Shown: one piece after another, positions 36,934 through 45,099 of the stretch
Numbering within the stretch: the stretch's first letter is position 1
Layout of the letters: every line of letters begins with the position of its first letter
DNA from: Collinsella sp. An268
GTDB taxonomy: Bacteria > Actinomycetota > Coriobacteriia > Coriobacteriales > Coriobacteriaceae
DNA: 64,000 nucleotides
Reading direction: 5' to 3'
Assembly: GCF_002159765.1 (NCBI RefSeq)
Contig: NZ_NFJH01000008.1
Location: 50,672 to 114,671 of the forward strand
Program-made: the position numbers and the translations under genes
The notes under the pieces: model-generated
The model's input: only the letters and a program-made list of their open reading frames with translations
Databases searched by the model: none
Told to the model about the DNA's origin: nothing

Positions 36934-38397
36934 CTAGACAGTCGATGCCGCGGCGACAACCCGCTCGACCACCTCGCGGAGCGCCACGCCCTCCGTCCGG
37001 GCGATGCGGGCGCAGTCTGCAAACTCCGGCTTGACGCGGCTCGTGCCGTCCGGCAGCGTCGCGCGCTTAGCGCGCACCGGACCCCACGGGCTCGCAACCT
37101 CGATGTCCTCGCGTGCAAGCACCGTCCGGGCGCACGTCCAGCGACGGATGCCGATGGTGGTCGTATGGGTGAAGATAGCCCGCTCGACCGCGCCGAGCTC
37201 AGGTGTCGCCACGACGACCTGCAGCTGCCACGCGGGGCGCTCCTTCTTGGCGAACACGGGTACCCAGTGGACCTCGCGGGCCCCCGCCTCGCGGATGCGC
37301 TCGGCGGCGAAGGCGAGCTCCTCCCCCGTCGCATCGTCGATATCGCATTCGAGGCGCACGACCTCCGCGGGCGCATCGGCGCCGAGGGTGGGTTCGGCTG
37401 CGGGGTCGCCCGCAAACGCGCCGTGGGTGGCCGCAGCGGCGGGCGCGCCGCCAGGAACGAGCTCTTCGATCACCATGGCGCGCAGGATGCTCGGGCGCTC
37501 GTAGGTGCGCTTGCCGGCGCCGAGGCCCGTGCGCACGACGCAGAACCGCTCCGGCAACCGCCTCTCCGCCTCCGTCGCCGCGACGATGGCCGCACCCGTA
37601 GGAGTCACGAGCTCTCCCTCGACATCGCTGATCGAGAGCGGCAGCCCGTGCGCCTCCACGATATTGAGCGTGGCGGGGACGGGGACGGGGATGATGCCGT
37701 GCTGGCAGCGAATCGTACCCGTTCCGTCGACGAGGCGCGGCACGATGACGCGGGTTACGTCGAGGTCGTCGAGGCACACGGCGACCGCTACGATATCGAC
37801 GATGGAATCGACGGCACCTACCTCGTGGAAGTGCACCTCATCGAGCGGGACGGCGTGCGCCTTGGCCTCGGCATGCGCGATGACGTCCACCATGCGGTGG
37901 GCGAGCTCGCGCGCCCGCGGCGCCAGCTGGCCGGCATCGATGATGGCGTCGATGTCCGCGGGGCCGCGATGCTCGTGATGATGGTGGTGATGGCCGTGCT
38001 CGTGAGCATGGTCGTGACCGTGGTCGCAGGTACGCCCCTCATGGCAGTGCCCATGGTCGTGGTGGTGGGCGTGCTCGTGGTCATGGGCGCCACCATGGTC
38101 GTGGTGGTCGCAGGCGTGGTCATGCCCGTGGCAGTGACCATGGTCGTGGTCGCGTCCATGGAGGTACGCCATATCGTGGTCGTGGTTCTCGTGCGCCTCA
38201 TCGAGCACCACGTCGAAGTCGCAGCAGTCGATACCTGCCTTCTTGACGCGGCTTATGCGCACCTCGTAGCCATCCAACGGCAGGCTCGCGAGCGCATCGC
38301 GCAGGCGCGCCTCGTTGGCGCCCGCATCGAGCAGCGCCGCGACGGTCATATCGCCGCTGATGCCGTTCGTGCAATCCAGATAGAGCGTCTTTCCCAT
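36934..38397 (-). CDS. larC: Nickel pincer cofactor biosynthesis protein LarC, single-frame form
   Basis: LarC inserts nickel into the pincer nucleotide cofactor of LarA. The 487-residue protein opens MGKTLYLDCTNGISGDMTVAALLDAGA and continues with EVHFHEVGAVDSIVDIVAVA, the LarC1 part, then RLECDIDDATGEELAFAAERI and the LarC2 tail. In Lactiplantibacillus plantarum the two parts are joined by programmed frameshift; here they form one uninterrupted frame. Residues 69-143 contain 34 histidines, probably a nickel store or buffer. It is last in the larA-containing cluster, after a 175-base structured gap. GGAAGGGAA precedes ATG 38397. Confidence 0.92.
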   Translation of the reverse strand: MGKTLYLDCTNGISGDMTVAALLDAGANEARLRDALASLPLDGYEVRISRVKKAGIDCCDFDVVLDEAHENHDHDMAYLHGRDHDHGHCHGHDHACDHHDHGGAHDHEHAHHHDHGHCHEGRTCDHGHDHAHEHGHHHHHHEHRGPADIDAIIDAGQLAPRARELAHRMVDVIAHAEAKAHAVPLDEVHFHEVGAVDSIVDIVAVAVCLDDLDVTRVIVPRLVDGTGTIRCQHGIIPVPVPATLNIVEAHGLPLSISDVEGELVTPTGAAIVAATEAERRLPERFCVVRTGLGAGKRTYERPSILRAMVIEELVPGGAPAAAATHGAFAGDPAAEPTLGADAPAEVVRLECDIDDATGEELAFAAERIREAGAREVHWVPVFAKKERPAWQLQVVVATPELGAVERAIFTHTTTIGIRRWTCARTVLAREDIEVASPWGPVRAKRATLPDGTSRVKPEFADCARIARTEGVALREVVERVVAAASTV

Positions 38398-38412
38398 TCG
38401 TTTCCCTTCCTA

Positions 38413-38545
38413 CCGCCCCTTGAGGCGGGTCGCCGACCCATGCGCCGCCGCCCGCCGTGCGTGAGACGGCAAGCGTAGCCCCTGAAGCCGGCTCTAAGTC
38501 AAGCGGGGCGCTCGCACGCCCCGCCATGCGATGCCTTTCGCATCG
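38413..38545 (-). promoter_or_regulatory. Structured leader upstream of larC
   Basis: The 175-base gap between the PTS IIB gene and larC holds at least five short stems: 38529-38545 (CGATGC/GCATCG), 38503-38524 (GCGGGGCG/CGCCCCGC), 38454-38470 (GCCGT/ACGGC), 38427-38439 (GGGTC/GACCC) and 38413-38428 (CCGCC/GGCGG). The last two overlap by two bases and cannot form together. Attenuation or a metal-sensing leader is possible; this is inference. Confidence 0.35.
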
Positions 38546-38572
38546 AGCTGAGTTGTACCCTCGCGACAAACC

Positions 38573-38875
38573 CTAGGCGCCGAGCTCCTGGTTGATCTGC
38601 GCGATGACGGCCTCGGCATCGAGGCTGGTGAACGCAGCGGCGTCGATGACGCCGATCTTCTTGTCGGGATAGGTGAGCTTGACCACATCGAGCTTGAACT
38701 CAACCTGCGGGGTGAGCAGCAGCAGGTCGGCGTCCTTGCAGGACTCGTCGGAGCCCGCGACCGGGCCCGCCGTGACGCTCATCTCGAGACCGAGCTTATC
38801 GGCCGTCTCCTGAACCTTGGCAGCGAGCACCTGCGTAGAGGTGCCGGCGGCGCACAGCAGCTTGACGTTCTTCAT
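38573..38875 (-). CDS. PTS lactose/cellobiose-type IIB component, orphan
   Basis: The 100-residue cytoplasmic protein begins MKNVKLLCAAGTSTQVLAAKVQETADK. The phosphocysteine is Cys8 in the C-x-x-G-x-S/T motif of lactose/cellobiose/chitobiose IIB domains. No IIA or IIC gene is nearby, so it must work with components elsewhere, or serve as a phosphorylation-dependent regulator. It lies 16 bases after the phosphoglucose isomerase family gene in the divergent-glycolysis cluster. AAAGGACC precedes ATG 38875. Confidence 0.88.
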   Translation of the reverse strand: MKNVKLLCAAGTSTQVLAAKVQETADKLGLEMSVTAGPVAGSDESCKDADLLLLTPQVEFKLDVVKLTYPDKKIGVIDAAAFTSLDAEAVIAQINQELGA

Positions 38876-38891
38876 TCAAACGGTCCTTTCT

Positions 38892-40154
38892 CTATTTCCC
38901 CAACGCCTCGAACATAAGGCGCTTGTAGGCCTCCACACCGGGCTGATCGAAGGGATTCACGCCCAGCAGACTGCCAGAAGCATAACATGCAAAGGCGAAC
39001 CAGTAGAACAACATGCCGAAGTGCTCCTCGTCGATACGGTCGATCTCGAGCGTGAGCACGGGCAGCACCTCGGCGTGCGCGGCGCGCGTGGCGTTAAAGC
39101 TCGCCTTGTTGATATCCCAGAAGTCCTTGCCGTCGAGATAGCCGAAGGCGTCCGCCACATCGGTGCCGCCGAGCACGAGGCTGTCGCCCGCACCGGGCTC
39201 CATAAGGTCGATGAAGGTCTCGAACAGCTGGTGCGTACCGTCCTGCGCGTACTGGCCCAGGCTGTGCATCTCCTCGGAGCACTCGAGCGCCGCCGGGAAG
39301 ATGCCCTTGCCGTCCTTGCCCTCGCTCTCCGCATAGAGCTGCTCCCACCATTTGGAGAACCAGCGGAACCGCGGCTCGAAGAAGCCGAGGAGCTCGACGC
39401 GGTACCCGCGGTCCCACAGGATGTTGCGCAGGCACGCGTAGCGCCATGCGGAGTTCTCGAGACCATCTGTCTTCCGGAGCTGCTCCTGCATTCGCTTGGC
39501 ACCCGCCGCAAGCGCCCGGATGTCCGCACCCGCCACCGCGAGCGGTAGCAGATGCACCTCGGTGAGCGCCGTGTAGCGACCGCCCACATTGGTCGCAAAG
39601 GGAACGAAGGTGTAGCCCTCGGCTCGACACAGCTCCTCGAGCGAAGACCCGATGGTGCCCGTGCAGACGATGCGGCGGGCAGCCTCCTCCTTGCCGTAGC
39701 GGCCGACGAGGTATTGACGGAGCAAGCGGAACGACGAGCCCGGCTCGAGCGTCTCGAAGTTCTTGGCGATGCAGTCGATAACCACATCGTGCCCCTCGAG
39801 CTCGGCGAGTACGCCGTTGAGCTCGTGGGCGGAGAGCGTGTTGCCGGCGTACACGATGCGCGCGCCGTTGGGGCGCAGCGCCTTGATGACGGCGCGGGCG
39901 GAGTTGTTCGAACCGCCGACGCCGATGATCACGAAGGTATCGGCGATGGCGCGCAGCTCCGCCGCAAGGCGCTCCGTGCGGTCGAGCACCGCGGGACCGG
40001 CCCACTCGTCGACCTCGAGCCAGCCCTGCGAGTCGGCGTAGCGCTCCTCTCCCGCCTGGCAGCGCGCGAGCACGTGCGCATGCGCCTCGGCGTAGGCGGC
40101 GAGCTCGCCGGACGCGACGAACTTCTCCGTATAGGTGGTGTTCAAATCGAGCAT
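38892..40154 (-). CDS. Glucose-6-phosphate isomerase family protein (divergent paralogue)
   Basis: The 420-residue cytoplasmic protein has the two SIS-type halves of phosphoglucose isomerases. VIIGVGGSNNSARAVIKAL replaces the usual GIGGSYLGARA, and CTGTIGSSLEELC, FATNVGGRYTALTEVHLLPLAVAG and VNPFDQPGVEAYKRLM follow. The NPFDQPGVE end is strongly conserved, but the first phosphate-binding loop and the T-x-T-x-E region differ, so a different sugar phosphate may be used. GGAGC precedes ATG 40154. It lies between larA and the PTS IIB gene in an operon led by a LacI regulator. Confidence 0.85.
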   Translation of the reverse strand: MLDLNTTYTEKFVASGELAAYAEAHAHVLARCQAGEERYADSQGWLEVDEWAGPAVLDRTERLAAELRAIADTFVIIGVGGSNNSARAVIKALRPNGARIVYAGNTLSAHELNGVLAELEGHDVVIDCIAKNFETLEPGSSFRLLRQYLVGRYGKEEAARRIVCTGTIGSSLEELCRAEGYTFVPFATNVGGRYTALTEVHLLPLAVAGADIRALAAGAKRMQEQLRKTDGLENSAWRYACLRNILWDRGYRVELLGFFEPRFRWFSKWWEQLYAESEGKDGKGIFPAALECSEEMHSLGQYAQDGTHQLFETFIDLMEPGAGDSLVLGGTDVADAFGYLDGKDFWDINKASFNATRAAHAEVLPVLTLEIDRIDEEHFGMLFYWFAFACYASGSLLGVNPFDQPGVEAYKRLMFEALGK

Positions 40155-40260
40155 GTGGCGCTCCTAACGATGGAAGAAGGGCGAGGGGCAGCCGTCGCCA
40201 TCCGCGGCGTGGCGGTGGCGCCGGGACGCTGCGCCCCGGTGCCGCCCGTCCTGCGGCGAG

Positions 40261-40295
40261 GCCGTCCGGACTCGAGAACCTCGCGCCCGGACGGC
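40261..40295 (-). terminator. Hairpin in the larA-PGI gap
   Basis: GCCGTCCGG (40261-40269) and CCGGACGGC (40287-40295) form a perfect 9-bp stem with a 17-base loop, 13 bases after the larA stop. No T-run follows. It could be a partial terminator or an mRNA-stabilising end setting larA apart from downstream genes. Confidence 0.4.
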
Positions 40296-40307
40296 GCCGA
40301 AGCGGTG

Positions 40308-41804
40308 CTAGCAGCCGCAGGGATGCGCCGGGGCGTCGTCCCTGAACGTGCTGTTCTGCGACGGGTCCTTCATGCAGAGATGCGGCACGGCGCGGTTGTA
40401 CGCATGCGGCAGCGCCAGGATGTTGGGGTTGCCGTCGGTGTACTTGCGCGTGGCGTCGGCGATGGCCTCCTCGAAGGTCGGGCGGGTCTTGAGGCCCATG
40501 GTACGGGCGATGCCGGGCTTCTGAGCGCCCACGATGTAGGTGGCGGAGAGGTACTTCTCAGCCAGGTTGCCGCAGGTCATCATGCTGAAGCCGTGGAACG
40601 GGTGGAACGCATGGGCGAAGCGGTACTTGCGGATGTACTCCTCGTTGGTGGCGAAGTACTCGCCGTACTCGATCATCTCGTCGAGCGTGTTCATCTTATC
40701 GGACTGCCAGAGCTCCCACTGCTCGCGCAGGTACGGCCAGCGCTCGTCGTGGAACCACCCGTTGCAGTAGCTCGCGATCACAAACACGCAGTGATCGGAG
40801 AGGATGCGCTTGTGGCGGATAACCTGCGCGGAGACCGCCTGCATCATCTGGATGGGGTTCGTGCCCATGCCGTCGCCGTAGTGGAAGTTCGTGGGCATGC
40901 CCATGACCACGATGTCGTACTTCTTCTCCGCCCAGTGCACATACGTGCGCTTGTCGGCGAGCGCCCAGGAGATGGGCTGCATCTCTGCCGCGTACCCGGA
41001 GAAGATGGCGATCTGGCGGCTCCAGGTATCGAGCACCGCGTCGACGCAGAAGAACTTCTTGCCCATCTTCTCTTCCATGAACATACCCTGCTGGTCGAAC
41101 TTGTCGCGCATGAGCGAGCTCGTCGACACGGGCACGAAGTCGGGACGGCTCATGACGCGCGGCACGTGGTGCGCGCTGATCGAGCGCCAGTGGGTGATGC
41201 CGGTGGCGCAGTGCTTGTAACCGCCCGAGTAGCCGCCGTAGGGATTGCCCTGCGTATGGCCGATGAGGATGGCGATGTCCGCATCGTAGACGTACTTGTT
41301 CATGATGACGTGGTCGCCCTGGGGCGTGAAGCCGAGGTCGACGAGGTGATCGTAGTCCTCGGAGTCATGGCTCGTGATCTGGCCCGTGCCCTCGAACTCG
41401 TTGTAGAGGTCGAGGCCCAAAATCAGCTTCGCCTCAGCCGTCGAGGTGCGCGGATGCAGGCCGTTGGAGAAGAGCAGGAGCACGTCGTCGTGCTTGACGC
41501 CCTGCGCGAAGAGCTCGTCCAGGCAGGCGCGGATGGCGACCTTGCGGTGCGCCGTCGGCTGCGTGCCGCCCTTCACGATGTCGGGGATGACGATGACGAC
41601 CTTCTTGCCCGGTCCGGCGTAGGAGGCGAGCGGCTCCATGCCGATGGGGTTGCGGATGGACTCGAGCGTCGCGTTGTAGAGGCTGTCCCAATCCTGCGGC
41701 AGGCACTCGGGGTCCTTCACGGTCTCGCCGGTGACGAAGACGTCCGTCGTATCGGGGAGCTCCGCCCCCAGCATGCCGTTGCCGTACTCGAAATCAAGAT
41801 GCAT
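40308..41804 (-). CDS. larA: Nickel-dependent lactate racemase family protein (LarA homologue)
   Basis: The 498-residue protein begins LDFEYGNGMLGAELPDTTDVFV as LarA does. It keeps the residues that hold or act with the nickel-pincer cofactor: His117 in SNGLHPRT, His183 in IGHTQGNPYGGYSGGYK, Lys197, and the His212-His213 pair. Known LarA homologues epimerise lactate, malate, phenyllactate, gluconate and other 2-hydroxy acids, and the fold does not tell which. It is longer than L. plantarum LarA (about 424) and has GGYSGGYK for GFSGGRK. It sits inside a sugar-catabolic cluster rather than beside a lactate permease, so a sugar-acid substrate is plausible. GGACC precedes ATG 41804. Confidence 0.9.
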   Translation of the reverse strand: MHLDFEYGNGMLGAELPDTTDVFVTGETVKDPECLPQDWDSLYNATLESIRNPIGMEPLASYAGPGKKVVIVIPDIVKGGTQPTAHRKVAIRACLDELFAQGVKHDDVLLLFSNGLHPRTSTAEAKLILGLDLYNEFEGTGQITSHDSEDYDHLVDLGFTPQGDHVIMNKYVYDADIAILIGHTQGNPYGGYSGGYKHCATGITHWRSISAHHVPRVMSRPDFVPVSTSSLMRDKFDQQGMFMEEKMGKKFFCVDAVLDTWSRQIAIFSGYAAEMQPISWALADKRTYVHWAEKKYDIVVMGMPTNFHYGDGMGTNPIQMMQAVSAQVIRHKRILSDHCVFVIASYCNGWFHDERWPYLREQWELWQSDKMNTLDEMIEYGEYFATNEEYIRKYRFAHAFHPFHGFSMMTCGNLAEKYLSATYIVGAQKPGIARTMGLKTRPTFEEAIADATRKYTDGNPNILALPHAYNRAVPHLCMKDPSQNSTFRDDAPAHPCGC

Positions 41805-41834
41805 GGTCGGTCCTTTCGGTTAGGGTCGCAGGGT

Positions 41835-42674
41835 CTAGCAGGCGTTCATGTACAGATCGACGATCTCGGCGTACTCCTCGGGATAGAAGCCGATCTCCCC
41901 CGTGAAGCGCGTGAGGGCGATGAGACCGCCGTCGATCTCGGGGATACCGGCGAGCATCTCGGCGTTATCCGCCTTGAGGCCGCCGCCGTAGACGACGTCC
42001 ACGCCGGGCACGGTCTCCTTGATGAGGCGGGCGACCTTCTGGATATAGGGCGCGTCCGCCGGCGTCTTGCCGGGGCCGATGCTCCACACGGGCTCGTAGG
42101 CGACGCGCACGCAGGAGAGGTCCACACCCTCGAGGCCCTCGCGCACCTGCGTGGCGAGCACCTCGTCCCAGCGGTCGACCTCCTCCTCGCGTTCGCCCAT
42201 GCAGAAGAGCACCTTCAACCCTGCGGCCTGGGCGGCCTTGACCTCACGGTTGAGGATGCGGTTCACGGCGGCCTCCACCGCCGCGGCGTCGGCACCCGCC
42301 TCGCCCATGAGGGCGCGCAGGTTCATGCGCTCCTCGCAGTGGCCGATGAGCGCCCAGGTGCAGCCGAGCTGAGAGACGGCGTTGCCCGTGCGCAGCGTCG
42401 TGAACGCGCCGAAGTTGCCGCCCGGGGCGGTATCGGCCGTGTGCACGCCCTGGCACCCCACGCCGAGGGGCGACCCCGCCGCGCCGGCGACGGCGCCGAT
42501 GAGGTGCGCCTCCGGCACAAAGGCGGCAAACTCCGCATCGGCGTAGCGCGCGGAGACGTCCTTGATAGACGACGTCACCGCCTCGCCCCAGGCGTCGGGG
42601 GAAGCCAAGCGGTTCACGCCGCCGTGCTCGGGCGTGATGTCAAAGCGCTTGAGATTCAAAAAGATATGTTTCAT
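41835..42674 (-). CDS. Triose-phosphate isomerase family protein (divergent paralogue)
   Basis: The 279-residue TIM barrel has IFLNLKRFDIT where TpiA has GNWKMN (the Asn and Lys are kept). WALIGHCEERM stands in place of GHSERR, AYEPVWSIGPGKTP carries the catalytic glutamate, and VVYGGGLKADNAEML is the phosphate loop. It is about 25 residues longer than typical TpiA. These changes resemble secondary TIM-family enzymes in polyol/tetrose pathways. It belongs to the LacI-led cluster, with AAGGAGC before ATG 42674. Classical TpiA activity is possible but unproven. Confidence 0.85.
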   Translation of the reverse strand: MKHIFLNLKRFDITPEHGGVNRLASPDAWGEAVTSSIKDVSARYADAEFAAFVPEAHLIGAVAGAAGSPLGVGCQGVHTADTAPGGNFGAFTTLRTGNAVSQLGCTWALIGHCEERMNLRALMGEAGADAAAVEAAVNRILNREVKAAQAAGLKVLFCMGEREEEVDRWDEVLATQVREGLEGVDLSCVRVAYEPVWSIGPGKTPADAPYIQKVARLIKETVPGVDVVYGGGLKADNAEMLAGIPEIDGGLIALTRFTGEIGFYPEEYAEIVDLYMNAC

Positions 42675-42732
42675 ACACGCTCCTTCAGATAGAGGGGCGG
42701 CCCCTGTACCGGGCCCGCCCCCACCGGTATCG

Positions 42733-43893
42733 CTACAGGAAGCTCACGAAGCGCGGCAGCTCGCCCACGAGCGGGGCCGCCCACTCCGTAAACGCCGGGG
42801 TGACGCCGTTGCCGGCCTCGTTGATGAAGGCGTCGGGCAGGCAGCGCTCGATGAGGCGCACGCGCTCCACGTCGATGAGGTTCGTCTCGATGGCATACGC
42901 ATCGCCCGGGACGCGCTGGATGCCGACCATCTTCGCCGTCTCCCCCGCAAGCGCGGCGCGCACGGCGGCACGGCCGACCTCCTCCGCCTCGTCGACGTCC
43001 ACCTGGCTGCGCAGCGCCACCGAGGCGCGGCCGAGAAGGCCCGGCTTCTCGGAGCGTGCCTTGTAGCCGAGCTTCGCCACGATGAGGTTGGCGAGATGCG
43101 AGGACACGTCACCGAAGTAGGTCTCGCGCTCGACCTCCATGATGGGATCGACGATGGGGTTGCCCTCGGCGTCGTGCAGGCCCTCGCTCGCCACGATGAC
43201 GCCGCCGCGCTTGGTGTCGATCACGCGCTGGCAATCCGCCAGGAACGCCTCCTCGTCAAAGGGGCGCTCGGGCATGTAGATGAGGTCGGGGCCGCCCTGG
43301 CCGCAGGAGGCGGCAAGCGAGCTCGCCGCCGCGACCCAACCGGCGGACCGGCCCATGACCTCGACCACCACCAGATGGATGGGCATGCTGTGCACGTCGG
43401 CGCACACCTCGCCCACGCTTTGCGCCACATAGCGGGCGGCGCTGCCGTAACCCGGGGCGTGGTCGATCTCGGCGATGTCGTTGTCCATGGTCTTGGGCAC
43501 ACCGATGACCTGGATGTCGGCGCCGGCCTCGTTCACGGCCTCCTGCAAGAGGGCGCAGGTGTTCATGGTGCCGTTGCCGCCTGTGGGCATGACGATGTCG
43601 ATGTTGTTCTTGATGAGGAGCTCCACCATGGCCGGATAGTGGCCGGCGAGCGCGTCGCGGCCCGTGCCGATGGCGGAACCCGGCGCGTCGCGCAGGCGCA
43701 CGAGCTCGCTATCGGGCATGGCGCCCAGATCGATGAGGGAGCCGTTCACAAGACCCGAGGGGCCGCCGTGCGCACCGTAGATGTGGGCGATCTCGGCATG
43801 CTGCTTGCCCTCGGCCACGATACCGTAAAGCGAGGCGTTGATGACCGCGGTCGGGCCACCGCCGTGCATGACGAGGATGTTCTTACCTGCCAT
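42733..43893 (-). CDS. 6-phosphofructokinase family protein (atypical phosphoryl-donor motif)
   Basis: The 386-residue protein has the PFK fold: MHGGGPTAVINASLYGIV, VMPTGGNGTMNT, GVPKTMDNDIAEIDHAPGYGSA and VVVEVMGRSAGWVAAAS. ATP-PFKs carry GGDGS at the donor loop and PPi-PFKs carry GGDDS with PKTxDND. Here the loop is GGNGT (Asp replaced by Asn, Gly kept) while PKTMDND is PPi-like. Donor and acceptor are therefore uncertain. It lies 3 bases after the aldolase gene, so kinase and aldolase should be made together. Confidence 0.87.
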   Translation of the reverse strand: MAGKNILVMHGGGPTAVINASLYGIVAEGKQHAEIAHIYGAHGGPSGLVNGSLIDLGAMPDSELVRLRDAPGSAIGTGRDALAGHYPAMVELLIKNNIDIVMPTGGNGTMNTCALLQEAVNEAGADIQVIGVPKTMDNDIAEIDHAPGYGSAARYVAQSVGEVCADVHSMPIHLVVVEVMGRSAGWVAAASSLAASCGQGGPDLIYMPERPFDEEAFLADCQRVIDTKRGGVIVASEGLHDAEGNPIVDPIMEVERETYFGDVSSHLANLIVAKLGYKARSEKPGLLGRASVALRSQVDVDEAEEVGRAAVRAALAGETAKMVGIQRVPGDAYAIETNLIDVERVRLIERCLPDAFINEAGNGVTPAFTEWAAPLVGELPRFVSFL

Positions 43894-43896
43894 AAG

Positions 43897-45051
43897 CTAC
43901 CGTCCTTCCTTCGCGTAGCGCTCCGCCATCTCGTCGAGCGTGGCGACCTTGACCAGAGGAGCCTTGCCGTAGCTGCCAAACTGCACGATGAGCGTGCCGA
44001 CGGCCTCCTTGACACCCGCCTCGATGGCGGCAACGAGCTTTTCCTGCGCCTCGTCGGCGACGGTGCCGTACATGACGAGGTCGTACACCGGCGGCAGGAA
44101 GGCGCGCGGGTCAAACTGGTCGCGCTTCTCATCGAGCAGCTGCCACACGCCCGCAAGCGAGCTCTCCTTGAGCTCGGGCTCGCGCTCGAAGAGCTCGCGC
44201 ATGTTGCGCGTGACGGCGAGGCGGATGTCCGTATCGACGTTAATCTTGTTGATGCCGGCGGGGATGGCCTCCAGAAGCTCGGCGATGGGGATGCCGTGCG
44301 CCTCGCCGATCTTGCCGCCGAGCTCGTTGATCTCGCGCACGATGTACTGCGGGACCGTGGAGGAGCCGTGGCTCACGAGCGCGCAGTCGAGGTCCTCGTG
44401 CGCCAGGCACTCGCGGATGGCGATGGGAATCTCGCGGCGGAGCTTGACGTCTTTGCCCTTGGAGGCGCCGTGCATGGTGCCGTAGGAGATGGCGAGCGCG
44501 TCGACGCCGGTATCGCGCACGAACTCCACCGCCGAGAGCGGGTTGGTGTAGGTGGACGAGGCGGCGAACACGTGGTCCTCCACGCCGGCGAGCACGCCGA
44601 GCTCGCCCTCGACGGACACGCCGCGGGCGTGCGCGTACTTCACAACCTCGCGCGTGAGCTCCTTGTTCTCATCGAACGGGAGCGACGAGCCGTCGATCAT
44701 GACCGACGTGTAGCCGCCGGCGATGGCCGCCTTGACGCTCTCCATGTCGCGCCCGTGGTCGAGATGGAGCACCACCGGCACCGGCGAGCTCTCGCCGTAC
44801 TTCTTAACCGCGTCGCCGATGTTCTTGGCACCGCGGATCTTGTCCTCCACGGTACCGTTGGCAAAGTCGGCGCGGCCGCCCATGAAGGCGTTGGCGAGGT
44901 CGGCGCCCTGCAGGATGACGGGGCTGCGGAACATCTCGTGCACCTCGATGGCCGCCTTGGCCTGGCAGACGGCGTTGACGTTGAACGCACCCTGCGCGTA
45001 GCCGCCGGCGCGCGCGGCATCGAGTACGGGCTTCAGGGGGACGAGTGGCAT
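43897..45051 (-). CDS. Class II fructose-bisphosphate aldolase family protein
   Basis: The 384-residue metal aldolase has VVLHLDHGRDMESVKAAI, VSVEGELGVLAGVED, LAISYGTMHGASKG, LVSHGSSTVPQ and INKINVDTDIRLAVT, so the zinc histidines and phosphate loops are all present. It is longer than FbaA/GatY (about 285-360) owing to a C-terminal extension of about 65 residues after the barrel. ATG 45051 with AGGAGC upstream is preferred to GTG 45060. It is the first enzyme gene after the LacI regulator, with 48 bases between that include a small GCCGGA/TCCGGC stem at 45076-45092. Confidence 0.9.
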   Translation of the reverse strand: MPLVPLKPVLDAARAGGYAQGAFNVNAVCQAKAAIEVHEMFRSPVILQGADLANAFMGGRADFANGTVEDKIRGAKNIGDAVKKYGESSPVPVVLHLDHGRDMESVKAAIAGGYTSVMIDGSSLPFDENKELTREVVKYAHARGVSVEGELGVLAGVEDHVFAASSTYTNPLSAVEFVRDTGVDALAISYGTMHGASKGKDVKLRREIPIAIRECLAHEDLDCALVSHGSSTVPQYIVREINELGGKIGEAHGIPIAELLEAIPAGINKINVDTDIRLAVTRNMRELFEREPELKESSLAGVWQLLDEKRDQFDPRAFLPPVYDLVMYGTVADEAQEKLVAAIEAGVKEAVGTLIVQFGSYGKAPLVKVATLDEMAERYAKEGR

Positions 45052-45099
45052 GGCTATCACAGCTCCTTTGCTAGTGCCGGATACGGTCCGGCGCCGGTA

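Noticed and set aside
36934..38397. Programmed frameshift in larC as in L. plantarum
   Set aside because: The gene is open throughout and covers both LarC1 and LarC2 parts, so no frameshift is needed.
36421..38478. Long plus-strand frame with hydrophobic Val/Met-rich stretch
   Set aside because: The apparent membrane segments are the antisense of the His-rich region of larC.
38398..38572. Known NiCo riboswitch upstream of larC
   Set aside because: The stems do not show the conserved four-way junction purine-rich loops as I know them; only an unspecified structured leader is reported.
39552..42692. A plus-strand open frame of over 1000 codons
   Set aside because: Antisense to PGI, larA and TIM genes; composition follows the complementary codons and no domain is recognisable.
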